Source of the DNA: Actinomycetota bacterium
GTDB taxonomy: Bacteria; Actinomycetota; Actinomycetes; Nanopelagicales; Nanopelagicaceae
Assembly: GCA_947451045.1 (NCBI GenBank)
Contig: CANFXM010000013.1
Span: forward strand, 1 to 33,705
Direction of reading: 5' to 3'
Length of the DNA: 33,705 nt
Below the pieces are notes generated by a model. It did not search any database, was not told where the DNA came from, and saw only the letters and a program-made list of their open reading frames with translations. A program made the position numbers and the translations under genes. Positions 1-7,575 of this stretch are shown in pieces (the first letter of the stretch is position 1; every line of letters starts with the position of its first letter).

Positions 1-362
1 AGGGCCTGTCCAAATAATTTTTGTTTGCCTGTCAAACCTAAAGATTTTTGCCGGGAGATTTTTAGCCAATCATCAATAAATCCAAGTGCCCCTAAGAAAA
101 ACACGAGCCCAAAAACAAGCAGTGCAGAAATTGTCATGCTGTGTCCAGTCACAACATGCGCTACGACGTATCCCACGACAGCTGCAAAAATAATTACAAG
201 GCCACCCATGGTTGGAGTGCCTCTTTTGGTGTGATGACTACTTGGGCCATCATCACGAATAATTTGACCATAGCCACGACGCGCTAAAAGTCGAATAAGT
301 AAAGGAGTTCCAAAGAGTGAAAAAATTAACGCGATTGCACCACTGATCAGAATTTGTTTCAT
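1..362 (-). CDS. mraY: Phospho-MurNAc-pentapeptide transferase MraY (partial, C-terminus outside window)
   Basis: Not in the ORF track because it runs off the window edge. I translated the minus strand from the ATG at 362-360, giving about 120 residues starting MKQILISGAI. MraY is an integral membrane enzyme that moves phospho-MurNAc-pentapeptide from UDP to undecaprenyl phosphate, forming lipid I. Visible family features are a first membrane segment, the GPSSHHTKRGTPTMGG cytoplasmic loop, a second and third hydrophobic segment, and the Asp pair in GFIDDWLK followed by a GLTGKQK loop. The start codon overlaps the murF stop (ATGA), so translation is probably coupled. It is the last dcw gene visible; murD, ftsW and murG would be expected beyond the edge. 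Confidence 0.95.
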   Translation of the reverse strand, partial: MKQILISGAIALIFSLFGTPLLIRLLARRGYGQIIRDDGPSSHHTKRGTPTMGGLVIIFAAVVGYVVAHVVTGHSMTISALLVFGLVFFLGALGFIDDWLKISRQKSLGLTGKQKLFGQA

Positions 363-1744
363 AGCTCAATCTCAATTCTTTGATTCCACAAGTTTTCAAT
401 ACCTTCAGATAAAATTTCGAATCCTTCTGCGCGAGAAGCTTTGACGAGTGCAACATCTCCGAGATTCATATTGGAAGAAAATGCAATTGCATCTTCAATT
501 GAACTCATGACATGGACTGCCATCTCGCCACCTTCGTACTTCTCCGGAAGATAGTCAGGTGCATTGACAAGCACGCAGTGATCAATTCCTATCTCTTGAG
601 CAAGGGTGCCAATAGCTCGATGCTCGAGCGCTGATGACTCGCCGAGTTCATGCATTTTTCCTAAAAACGCCCACGATTCTCCCCCACGCTCTTGCGCAAA
701 TAATGCAAGAGAACGCAAAGCTGCCTGCATTGAATCCGGGTTTGCGTTATATGAATCATTGATTAGTAGCAACCCCTTGAGCTCACGTAATTCCATACGC
801 CATTTACTTGACTGACTTGCAGTTGAGAGAGAGCCTGCGATGAGTTCAATAGAAAAACCAAGTGCTGTTCCTGCAGCCGCTGCCGCAAGAGCATTTGCAA
901 TGTGATGGGCTCCGACAAGGCGCAGGCCAACTGCGTCTCGTCCTTCTGGAGTCACTATATCAAAATGCGCGCGACCTTCTCTTATTTCAACATCTGCTGC
1001 CCGAATCTCATCACGTGTATTGATGCCAAAAGTCAATATTTTCCCTGAATGTAGTGAGGCCATTGCAGTTGTAAAGGAATCATATGTACCTAGTATTGCG
1101 ATTCCATTTTTTCCTAATGAAGAAATCAGTTCAGACTTAGTTTGTGCTATGGCCTCTTGCGAACCAAATTCTCCAACATGGGCTTTTCCAACTCCTAATA
1201 CAATTCCGATATTAGGGGAAACAATTTCACATAGTCGAGCAATATCTCCACGATGCCTGGCTCCCATTTCGATTATGCAATATTTTGTGGAGTAATCGCA
1301 TTGCAAAAGCGTCAACGGAACACCGAGCTCGTTATTGTACGAAGAGTAAGGAGCTACGGTATTTCCGACTGTTGTACAAATTGCACGTAATAGATCTTTC
1401 GTACTGGTCTTTCCTTGTGAACCGGTTATTCCAATAACGTACATATCTTGTAACTGAGATCGGACATATTTTGCTAATTGAGAAAGCGCAATAAGAACAT
1501 CACTGACAACAATACAATTCCCTTCAACTACCCGAGTACTCAAAGTAAGAACTGCACCATTTGAAATGGCATTTTTCACATAATCATGACCATCTTGATT
1601 TTCACCAAGGAGTGCTAGAAATAGAGAGCCATCAACTGCCTCACGAGAATCAAAAACTGCAGGAGCGCTCACCACGACATCTGCACTGCCGTGTAACTCA
1701 CCCAATACGATTTGAGATATTTGATGAGCGCTAATTTCTATCAT
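359..1744 (-). CDS. murF: UDP-MurNAc-tripeptide--D-Ala-D-Ala ligase MurF
   Basis: 461 aa, the usual MurF length. It adds D-Ala-D-Ala to UDP-MurNAc-tripeptide in the cytoplasm using ATP. Visible features are an N-terminal substrate domain (about 1-100), the Mur ligase P-loop GITGSQGKTSTKD near residue 105, a central domain with IIEMGARHRGDI, and a C-terminal domain with LLINDSYNANPDSM, which is the characteristic MurF DSYNANP motif. Its start overlaps the murE stop by ATGA and its stop overlaps the mraY start, placing it in the middle of the dcw operon. Nothing is missing or unusual in the sequence. Confidence 0.97.
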   Translation of the reverse strand: MIEISAHQISQIVLGELHGSADVVVSAPAVFDSREAVDGSLFLALLGENQDGHDYVKNAISNGAVLTLSTRVVEGNCIVVSDVLIALSQLAKYVRSQLQDMYVIGITGSQGKTSTKDLLRAICTTVGNTVAPYSSYNNELGVPLTLLQCDYSTKYCIIEMGARHRGDIARLCEIVSPNIGIVLGVGKAHVGEFGSQEAIAQTKSELISSLGKNGIAILGTYDSFTTAMASLHSGKILTFGINTRDEIRAADVEIREGRAHFDIVTPEGRDAVGLRLVGAHHIANALAAAAAGTALGFSIELIAGSLSTASQSSKWRMELRELKGLLLINDSYNANPDSMQAALRSLALFAQERGGESWAFLGKMHELGESSALEHRAIGTLAQEIGIDHCVLVNAPDYLPEKYEGGEMAVHVMSSIEDAIAFSSNMNLGDVALVKASRAEGFEILSEGIENLWNQRIEIEL

Positions 1745-3237
1745 TTTTTTTCTTCAATCGCTTTTGCTAATTCGATTCGGTCATCAAAGGAATGAACTTC
1801 TCCTAAAATATCTTGGCCAGTTTCATGGCCTTTTCCAAGAATTATTACGAGATCACCTTCTTGTGCATAATTGACGGCGCTCTGTATCGCTTCGTGGCGA
1901 TCGATAATGATATTTTTTTCATCTAGATTTTTTATTTCTTGAGTCATGTCCTGCAAAATTGATTCAGCTTTTTCAGAACGTGGATTATCACTTGTAAAGA
2001 TTGCGATATCTGAGCCTTGTTTCAGTGCCAAGCCCATAGCTGCACGTTTACTTCGATCCCTATCTCCGCCACAACCTAGAACTCCTATAACTCTGCCTTT
2101 ACTCAATTCTCGTGCTGTTTCTAACACTCGTGCAACTGCATCAGGTGAATGTGCGTAATCAACAAAGGCTGCAAATTTTTGACCAACCGCAATGGATTCC
2201 AAACGTCCTGTAGCACCTTGTAGCTTTGCTAAATTGGAAGAAATATCTATCGGATCTATTCCACTTTCTACCGCAATCGCAATTGCCATAAGCAAATTGT
2301 CATAGTTATATCCCCCATGTAAATTCACATTGCCCTCAATGAGAATTCCACCCGTACCTCGAATCGAAATTGTCGCCCCAAAATACTCATGTTCAATTCG
2401 AGAATAATGCCACTGCGCGCCTTGGTTACTGCGAGAAAGAGTAACAACCGGCAACTCCGTCATCTCTTTGAGCCGTAAACCGTAATCGTCATCAATATTT
2501 ATAACGGCCAAATCCGCATACTCAAATGTAAAAAGCGAAGCCTTAGCTTGAAAGTAATTTTCAATACTCTTATGGAAGTCAAGGTGGTCCTGGGTCAAAT
2601 TAGTAAAACCTACGACTGCAAAGTGGCTGCCTCGAATTCGCTCGAGTGCGATGGCGTGGCTTGAAACCTCCATCACTAAATTCCGCATGTGCCGTTCTCG
2701 CATCACTGCCGCAAGTGCTTGTAGTTCACTACTTTCTGGAGTTGTTCGCTTGCTTGTGAGAACTTCATTTCCAATTCGCGTTTCAATAGTTCCAATGAGT
2801 CCGCTCTCGCGACCCGCCAAAGACATAATTTGATGAAGCAATGTTGTAACAGTAGTTTTGCCATTCGTTCCAGTAATTCCAACACTATAAAGATCGCGCA
2901 TTGGCTCACTGTGAAACCATGCACTCAATACGCCAGCACTTCTACGTGGATTTTCAGCAACAATCACTGGGACACCCTGCACGAGCTTGGATCCCGCTTC
3001 ATCTGTCAACACTGCTACGGCGCCGCGAGTAATTGCTTGCGCTGCAAATTTTGCTCCATGTGTTTTCTCTCCAGGTAGTGCAATAAAGAGATCTCCTGGT
3101 TCGACATCGTTGCTGGATTGTGTCATTCCTTGAATAGAAATTTTGCTAAGGTCTATTTTCGAAGTTTCAGAATGAGCTGAAATAATCTCGCATACTGCAT
3201 CGAGAGGCTTAGAAACACTCGACATCGTTCTTAGCAT
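1741..3237 (-). CDS. murE: UDP-MurNAc-L-Ala-D-Glu--meso-diaminopimelate ligase MurE
   Basis: 498 aa. It adds the third amino acid of the peptidoglycan stem peptide. The ATP-binding loop GITGTNGKTTVT, the TTPESSELQ substrate loop, EVSSHAI and FTNLTQDHLDFH are typical of MurE. The specificity loop reads SDNPRSE; a DNPR signature marks enzymes that take meso-diaminopimelate rather than lysine, so the cell wall is inferred to be meso-DAP type. The ATG at 3237 shares one base with the ftsI stop (TAATG); a second Met lies four codons later. murF follows with a 4-bp overlap. Confidence 0.97.
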   Translation of the reverse strand: MLRTMSSVSKPLDAVCEIISAHSETSKIDLSKISIQGMTQSSNDVEPGDLFIALPGEKTHGAKFAAQAITRGAVAVLTDEAGSKLVQGVPVIVAENPRRSAGVLSAWFHSEPMRDLYSVGITGTNGKTTVTTLLHQIMSLAGRESGLIGTIETRIGNEVLTSKRTTPESSELQALAAVMRERHMRNLVMEVSSHAIALERIRGSHFAVVGFTNLTQDHLDFHKSIENYFQAKASLFTFEYADLAVINIDDDYGLRLKEMTELPVVTLSRSNQGAQWHYSRIEHEYFGATISIRGTGGILIEGNVNLHGGYNYDNLLMAIAIAVESGIDPIDISSNLAKLQGATGRLESIAVGQKFAAFVDYAHSPDAVARVLETARELSKGRVIGVLGCGGDRDRSKRAAMGLALKQGSDIAIFTSDNPRSEKAESILQDMTQEIKNLDEKNIIIDRHEAIQSAVNYAQEGDLVIILGKGHETGQDILGEVHSFDDRIELAKAIEEKK

Positions 3238-5036
3238 TATGGATTTACCGCAGCTTTCTTGATGCGAGCTTTCAATTCTGCTTCATTGAGAGCGACGGGA
3301 ACTACTTTTGTACCTGTTGGCGAAACGTGCTCGCTCTTTAGTGCAAATGACATTACTTGTTTGAAAACAGGCCCACCTAAAGCTCCACCCCAGTGCAAGC
3401 CTTTTGGATCTTGAATAGTGACGCTAATGACGTAGCGAGGTTTATCTGCAGGCGCAAAGCCAATAAATGATGCTGTGTAACCGCTGTAACAATTACATGC
3501 AGAGTTGTATCTCATAGCAGTACCTGTCTTGCCTGCCACTCTGTACCCTGGAATTGCGGCGGCAGGAGCTGTTCCATTGGCAGAGACAACGCTCTCCATC
3601 ATAATTCGCATCTTTTGCGCAGTTTCTGCACTGACAACTCTTTCGCTAGCACGTGCTGGTGCAGGAGTGAAATGGCCACTTGAATCACTAGTCCCAGCAA
3701 TAACGGAGGGAGTTACTCGAATTCCATTATTCGCAATCGTTGCAAAAATACTTGTGGCTTGCATAGCGGTTACGGAATAGCCCTGGCCAAATGCAATAGT
3801 TGGTGCGGATGTGCCCGACCATTGTGAAACAGGTGCCAGAATTCCCTGCGATTCTCCTGGAAGACCCGATCCTGTATTTACTCCTACGCCGAATTTTTTC
3901 AAGTAGTCATATAACTTTTGATTATCTAATTTTTCACCAATTTGAATCGAGCCGGTATTACTCGATTCTGCCAATATTCCCGACACTGTAAGTCTCTCGG
4001 TTGCATGTTTTTGGTGATCACGGAATATTTTTGCCGAACGCTTGAGTTGGTATGGGACTGTAAAAACAGTATCTGGTGTGACTACTTTTTCCTCAATCGC
4101 AGCAGCCATTGTCATAACTTTGCCCGTGGAGCCAGGTTCATACACATCTTGAACTGAAGGATTGCGCATCAATGTCAGCGAAACACCTTTACGGTTATTA
4201 GGGTCAAATGTTGGCGCAGTAGCGTGTGCAATTATTTGGCCAGTCTTTGGATCCATCACAATTACAGTTCCACTTACCGCCCCTGAACTTTTTACTGCAT
4301 CACTGATTGCTTTAGATGCAACCCACTGAATATCTCGATTTATGCTGAGGCGAATACTTGCGCCAGTTTTAGCGGGGACTATTTCAGACTGCGAGCCAGG
4401 AATTTCTGCCGCATACCCGTTTGCATAAGAGTACTTTCCATCAACACCTGTAATTGTAGAATTTTGGCTCTCTTCAAGTCCCGTGGCTCCAATTCCTGCA
4501 TCATTGACAAATCCAATGAGAGAGGCAAGAAGCGGACCTGATGGATATTCACGAATATAAGAACGCTCTGGAAAAAATCCAACAATTCTATTTGAAATAT
4601 TCTTTTTACTGAGTTGCAAGTTATACGTATTCATAGCATCACTTAGTAATTTCCAGGTCTCAGGTTTACCATTTCGATAAACCATGCTCCAGCGGTGAGT
4701 GCCTGTGATGCTCTTCGCAACATCTGCAGTAGGAATACCGATAATGGGAGCGACAAATTCTGCAACTCTTTGAGGATCAGTAATAAGAGTTTGATCTACC
4801 ACGATGCTCGTTGCTGCAACGCTACGTGCAAATGCAACGCCGTTTATATCGGTTATTTCTCCTCTAGGAGCTGGCAACGAACGGGTTAGAAACATTTCAT
4901 TATTAGCGCGTGCCTGATATGTGGCAGCTTGAACTGCTTGGATCTGAACAAGTCTCATTCCAAAGGCGAGCAAAAAAACGAGTGCAGTAATGATAAGCAC
5001 TCTGATTCTGCCTTTTGCTAATGAAAAATTACCCAT
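3237..5036 (-). CDS. ftsI: Division-specific penicillin-binding protein FtsI/PBP3
   Basis: 599 aa class B PBP, the septal peptidoglycan transpeptidase. A single N-terminal membrane anchor (about residues 12-32) is followed by a dimerisation region with APRGEITDINGVAFA and then the transpeptidase domain. The three catalytic motifs are visible: the serine in YEPGSTGKVM (SxxK), SSNTG (SxN) and GKTGTA (KTG). No PASTA repeat follows the KTG box; the protein ends in a short Lys/Ala-rich tail. Its start lies inside the last codons of the ftsL-like gene (8-bp overlap), the conserved dcw order, so it should work in the FtsQLB-FtsWI divisome. Confidence 0.95.
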   Translation of the reverse strand: MGNFSLAKGRIRVLIITALVFLLAFGMRLVQIQAVQAATYQARANNEMFLTRSLPAPRGEITDINGVAFARSVAATSIVVDQTLITDPQRVAEFVAPIIGIPTADVAKSITGTHRWSMVYRNGKPETWKLLSDAMNTYNLQLSKKNISNRIVGFFPERSYIREYPSGPLLASLIGFVNDAGIGATGLEESQNSTITGVDGKYSYANGYAAEIPGSQSEIVPAKTGASIRLSINRDIQWVASKAISDAVKSSGAVSGTVIVMDPKTGQIIAHATAPTFDPNNRKGVSLTLMRNPSVQDVYEPGSTGKVMTMAAAIEEKVVTPDTVFTVPYQLKRSAKIFRDHQKHATERLTVSGILAESSNTGSIQIGEKLDNQKLYDYLKKFGVGVNTGSGLPGESQGILAPVSQWSGTSAPTIAFGQGYSVTAMQATSIFATIANNGIRVTPSVIAGTSDSSGHFTPAPARASERVVSAETAQKMRIMMESVVSANGTAPAAAIPGYRVAGKTGTAMRYNSACNCYSGYTASFIGFAPADKPRYVISVTIQDPKGLHWGGALGGPVFKQVMSFALKSEHVSPTGTKVVPVALNEAELKARIKKAAVNP

Positions 5037-5436
5037 TCTTTACAACTCCTTTAGCCGTAGGAATTGCATCTAAGTTTAGAAAAATTGGAGCATCCGATGG
5101 GCGCATCCCTAACTTTGTTGCCGCACTTGCTAAAGAAATTGGAGACGAGATCTGATCAATGCTGCGATCTATAGCTTCTCGTTGGTCGCTAATTAATCTG
5201 CTCTCAGCTTTCAATTTGCTCAATTCAAAAGCATCCTGGGCAAGAAAAGTATTTATAACAAGTAAGAGCACAAAACCAAAAATGCCTACTGCTGTGATGA
5301 AAAGGGCAAAGAATTTTCTGTCAGCTTGTTTGACTTCGGTATTACTTGTAACAATCTTGAGTGCGACCTGATTTGTCTTTTCGGCAATGAGTTCACGCGA
5401 ACGAGTGACTACAGGTGCGAAGGCGGTAATTGCCAT
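5029..5436 (-). CDS. ftsL: FtsL-like cell-division membrane protein
   Basis: 135 aa bitopic protein. It has a cytoplasmic N-terminus of about 45 residues, one strong membrane segment (about 45-67, FALFITAVGIFGFVLLLVI), then a heptad-like stretch rich in L, E, R and I (FELSKLKAESRLISDQREAI) and a short tail with SAATKLGMRPSDAP, which resembles the A-x-K-LGM motif of FtsL/FtsB proteins. FtsL sequences are poorly conserved, so the name rests mainly on position between rsmH and ftsI and on topology. Its start overlaps the rsmH stop by one base (TAATG) and its end overlaps ftsI by 8 bp. Confidence 0.8.
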   Translation of the reverse strand: MAITAFAPVVTRSRELIAEKTNQVALKIVTSNTEVKQADRKFFALFITAVGIFGFVLLLVINTFLAQDAFELSKLKAESRLISDQREAIDRSIDQISSPISLASAATKLGMRPSDAPIFLNLDAIPTAKGVVKNG

Positions 5437-6401
5437 TATGCGGCCACCTTTTCAATTGCGCGCAACCGCACAGATGCTGATCTGGAATTTTCATCAAGTT
5501 CAGACTGAGAAGGTGTTTCTCCACCACGAGTGACAAGTGCAAACTTTGCCGCAAATTCAGGGAGCTCAAATGGGAAATTTCTTGGAGTACCCGATGTTGT
5601 CGATGCCACAAAGAGTTCCTTGACAATTCGATCTTCTAAAGATTGGAAAGACATAACGACCAATCTGGCGCCCACGCTAAGAAGATTGAGTGCAATAGGT
5701 AGAGCCCGTGTGATGGTGCCAAGTTCGTCGTTAGTTTCTATACGAAGAGCTTGAAAAGTTCTTTTCGCTGGATTGCCACCAGTACGACGCGTTGCAGCAG
5801 GAATACTCTCTTTTACTAAAGCAGCTAGCTCAGTAGTTGAATTCAATGGGTTTTTTGCGCGTGCTTTTACGATTGATTCAACAATGCGCGTTGCAAACTT
5901 TTCTTCACCGTAGGAACGAAGAATTCGTACTAGTTGTCCTGGTTCATAGGTATTCACAATTTCTTGGGCAGTAAGACTTTGTGTCACATCCATACGCATA
6001 TCAAGGGGGGCTTCATGGGAGTAAGAGAACCCACGATTCGCTTCATCTAATTGCATTGAAGAAACTCCAAGATCAAAGAGTGCTCCCGTAATTTCTGTAT
6101 AACCAAAGGACTGAACTACTTCGCCTATGCGATCAAATGTGGTGTGTGCTGTTTTCAATCGATCTTTATATATAGATAGCCGTGAAGTTGCAGAATCAAT
6201 TGCACTTTGATCGCGGTCAATTCCAATAACAGTGAGGTTGGGAAATGCCTTCAGTAGTGCCTCTGTATGACCGCCAAGGCCCAATGTTGCATCAACAATA
6301 AGTGGATTCGAACTAGTAAGAATTGCGGGAGCCAGAAGTTCAATGCAACGATCGCGCATTACTGAATAGTGCGCAGTACTACTTGTCATCTTCTCCCCCA
6401 T
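5436..6401 (-). CDS. rsmH: 16S rRNA (cytosine1402-N4)-methyltransferase RsmH (MraW)
   Basis: 321 aa SAM-dependent methyltransferase that modifies C1402 in the 16S rRNA decoding centre. Motifs seen are HYSVMRDRCIELL at the start, the SAM loop VDATLGLGGHTEALL, DLGVSSMQLDEANRGFSY, PLDMRMD, and NPAKRTFQALRI. The late motif reads MSFQSLEDRIVK, where the family usually has a His (FHSLEDRIVK). The first ATG (6401) is used here; a second ATG at 6389 (MTSSTAH) is also possible, and neither has a convincingly spaced Shine-Dalgarno. It follows a highly structured leader after mraZ, and ftsL, ftsI, murE, murF and mraY follow with overlapping codons. Confidence 0.95.
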   Translation of the reverse strand: MGEKMTSSTAHYSVMRDRCIELLAPAILTSSNPLIVDATLGLGGHTEALLKAFPNLTVIGIDRDQSAIDSATSRLSIYKDRLKTAHTTFDRIGEVVQSFGYTEITGALFDLGVSSMQLDEANRGFSYSHEAPLDMRMDVTQSLTAQEIVNTYEPGQLVRILRSYGEEKFATRIVESIVKARAKNPLNSTTELAALVKESIPAATRRTGGNPAKRTFQALRIETNDELGTITRALPIALNLLSVGARLVVMSFQSLEDRIVKELFVASTTSGTPRNFPFELPEFAAKFALVTRGGETPSQSELDENSRSASVRLRAIEKVAA

Positions 6402-6440
6402 TTCATTTCCCGTCTTTCATTTTCTCGTTTACATTTCTTT

Positions 6441-6544
6441 ACTCTCTGCTCTGGTCACCGCCGGCCGACGGATCTATTTTGTATCGACGCCGGGGAAGTG
6501 GCGCCGATACTTTCGAAGGGTCGGCGGTGGCCACAACAGAGAGT
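6441..6544 (-). ncRNA. Nested hairpin in the rsmH leader, probable mraW RNA motif
   Basis: Between the mraZ stop and the rsmH start the sequence folds into two nested inverted repeats. The outer arms are ACTCTCTG...GGYCACCGCC...GAC (6441-6468 against 6520-6544). The inner arms are GTATCGRCGCC (6481-6491 against 6500-6510), enclosing CTTCCCC on the transcribed strand with one G-U wobble. A conserved RNA called the mraW motif is known in the 5' leader of mraW (rsmH) operons of Actinobacteria. The position, size and strand here fit it, but I matched it by position and structure, not by a covariance model. It may control the downstream wall and division genes. Confidence 0.7.
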
Positions 6545-6559
6545 TGGACCAAACTTTTA

Positions 6560-6991
6560 TTAGAAGAGGCCCGGAAATACCTCCTCAGAAACATCAGCAA
6601 AACTCTTTTCACGATCCGCTAAATATTCATTCCATGCAGTTGCGTCCCAAATTTCAACGCGAGTATTTGCACCAATAACAACGCAATCTTTTTCAAGAGC
6701 TGCATATGTGCGCAGCCCTTGTGGAATTGTTATGCGACCTTGGCGATCAGGAATTTCATCGTGTGCACCTGCATACATAACACGTTGATAATCACGTGCT
6801 GATTTCGCAGTAACTGGCGCTTGTTTTAGCGTTTCTGTAATGACAGAAAATTCATGTGATGGAAAAACGTAGAGACAACGTTCTTGTCCTTTTGTAATAA
6901 CTAAACCTGCTGCTAAATCTTCGCGAAACTTTGCAGGAAGAATGAGGCGGCCTTTTTCATCCAGACGAGGCTCGTGGGTGCCTAAAAACAT
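6560..6991 (-). CDS. mraZ: MraZ, AbrB-like transcriptional regulator of the dcw cluster
   Basis: 143 aa. It has two tandem MraZ/AbrB-like domains, each with a DxxGR signature ([14 protein letters not shown] near residue 12 and [13 protein letters not shown] near residue 85). MraZ forms ring-shaped oligomers, binds repeated boxes upstream of its own gene and represses the dcw operon. The ORF track extends to an in-frame TTG at 7012; I chose ATG 6991 because the protein then begins [15 protein letters not shown], as the family does, and AGGGGG lies 8 nt upstream as a ribosome site. The operator array at 7045-7124 matches its expected binding pattern, indicating autoregulation. Confidence 0.95.
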   Translation of the reverse strand: MFLGTHEPRLDEKGRLILPAKFREDLAAGLVITKGQERCLYVFPSHEFSVITETLKQAPVTAKSARDYQRVMYAGAHDEIPDRQGRITIPQGLRTYAALEKDCVVIGANTRVEIWDATAWNEYLADREKSFADVSEEVFPGLF

Positions 6992-7044
6992 GTGGTGCGC
7001 CCCCTTCCCCAAAGGATCGCTGAACAGAGCTTTTTCGCTCTATT

Positions 7045-7124
7045 CCCCCACTTTACTCCACTTTCCTCCTTTTTCAACCACCTTTCGCCACCTTTCTCCC
7101 CGCTCCTCCCCACCTCTCCCCACT
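7045..7124 (-). promoter_or_regulatory. MraZ operator array: about eight 10-bp direct repeats
   Basis: On the minus strand the sequence repeats every 10 bp: TGGGGAGAGG, TGGGGAGGAG, CGGGGAGAAA, GGTGGCGAAA, GGTGGTTGAA, AAAGGAGGAA, AGTGGAGTAA, AGTGGGGGAA. The two boxes nearest the gene read AAAGTGGAGTAAAGTGGGGG. Known MraZ operators are short G-rich boxes (TGGGN or AAAGTG-type) spaced by one helical turn, usually three or four copies. About eight recognisable units is long for such an array. Confidence 0.85.
7050..7077 (-). promoter_or_regulatory. Putative mraZ promoter embedded in the operator array
   Basis: On the minus strand TTGAAA (7077-7072) is followed after 16 nt by TAAAGT (7055-7050), a good -35/-10 pair with an actinobacterial TANNNT -10. 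Both hexamers lie within the MraZ repeats, so bound MraZ should block RNA polymerase. Transcription would begin near 7043, leaving a leader of about 50 nt before the mraZ ATG. Confidence 0.55.
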
Positions 7125-7136
7125 CATTTTGGGCAT

Positions 7137-7163
7137 AAAAAAAGAGCTCCCGAAGGAGCTCTT
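7137..7163 (-). terminator. Rho-independent terminator of the DUF3040 gene
   Basis: On the minus strand AGAGCTCC-TTCG-GGAGCTCT forms a perfect 8-bp stem with a UUCG tetraloop, followed directly by a run of seven T. It lies 17 bp past the DUF3040 stop and separates that gene from the mraZ promoter region. Confidence 0.92.
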
Positions 7164-7180
7164 CTACCTACCGCAAGGGT

Positions 7181-7540
7181 TTATTGGTCGGAATTGCGTT
7201 GATCCCAACGCTGCTCCAGGCGTGAACCGAGCCCAAATCCCTTTCGTGGGCTACGAGAATTTTTGACCGAACTCGTAGTGCTTCCGATGGAGGAAATAAG
7301 AAGGATCAGCCCAGTAAGGGCGATAAGGAAACCGATCACGCCCACGATAGTCATTTTGGCAATGAGGCCAGCAAAGAGTGTGACCAATCCAAGTCCAATA
7401 AGCACGAGGGCGCGTAGGGCGCGATTTCGTCCGGGACGCATAGCGGCCCCCGACAAAGTTGTAGCCAGTTTTGGATCCTCGGTCAGAAGGGCAGCTTCCA
7501 TTTGGTCTAGTAAGCGTTTTTCATGCTCAGAAAGTGCCAT
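7181..7540 (-). CDS. DUF3040 family small membrane protein
   Basis: 119 aa. The N-terminus MALSEHEKRLLDQMEAALLTEDPK matches the start of the actinobacterial DUF3040 family. Two adjacent membrane segments follow (about residues 42-61 and 63-83), then a basic C-terminal tail. The function is unknown; the family is typically found beside the dcw cluster in Actinobacteria, as here. The ORF track starts at 7570, but the family start and the promoter geometry (TATTGT, 6 nt, ATG) favour 7540 and a leaderless transcript. dinB ends 35 bp upstream, so read-through from the SOS operon is also possible. A strong terminator follows. Confidence 0.88.
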   Translation of the reverse strand: MALSEHEKRLLDQMEAALLTEDPKLATTLSGAAMRPGRNRALRALVLIGLGLVTLFAGLIAKMTIVGVIGFLIALTGLILLISSIGSTTSSVKNSRSPRKGFGLGSRLEQRWDQRNSDQ

Positions 7541-7546
7541 GGCCAC

Positions 7547-7552
7547 ACAATA
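7547..7552 (-). promoter_or_regulatory. -10 element for leaderless DUF3040 transcript
   Basis: Minus strand TATTGT, then exactly 6 nt (GTGGCC), then ATG at 7540. No Shine-Dalgarno is present. The same spacing recurs at other genes in this window. Confidence 0.5.
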
Positions 7553-7575
7553 GAACATCTTTTCTTTCATCGCTA

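Noticed and set aside
7026-7041. Small hairpin AGAGC-N6-GCTCT in the mraZ leader
   Set aside because: A five-base-pair stem is expected by chance; no T run or conserved element supports it.
7045-7124. CRISPR-like or microsatellite repeat
   Set aside because: The repeats are 10-bp degenerate G-rich boxes directly upstream of mraZ, which fits an MraZ operator; there are no spacers of CRISPR size.
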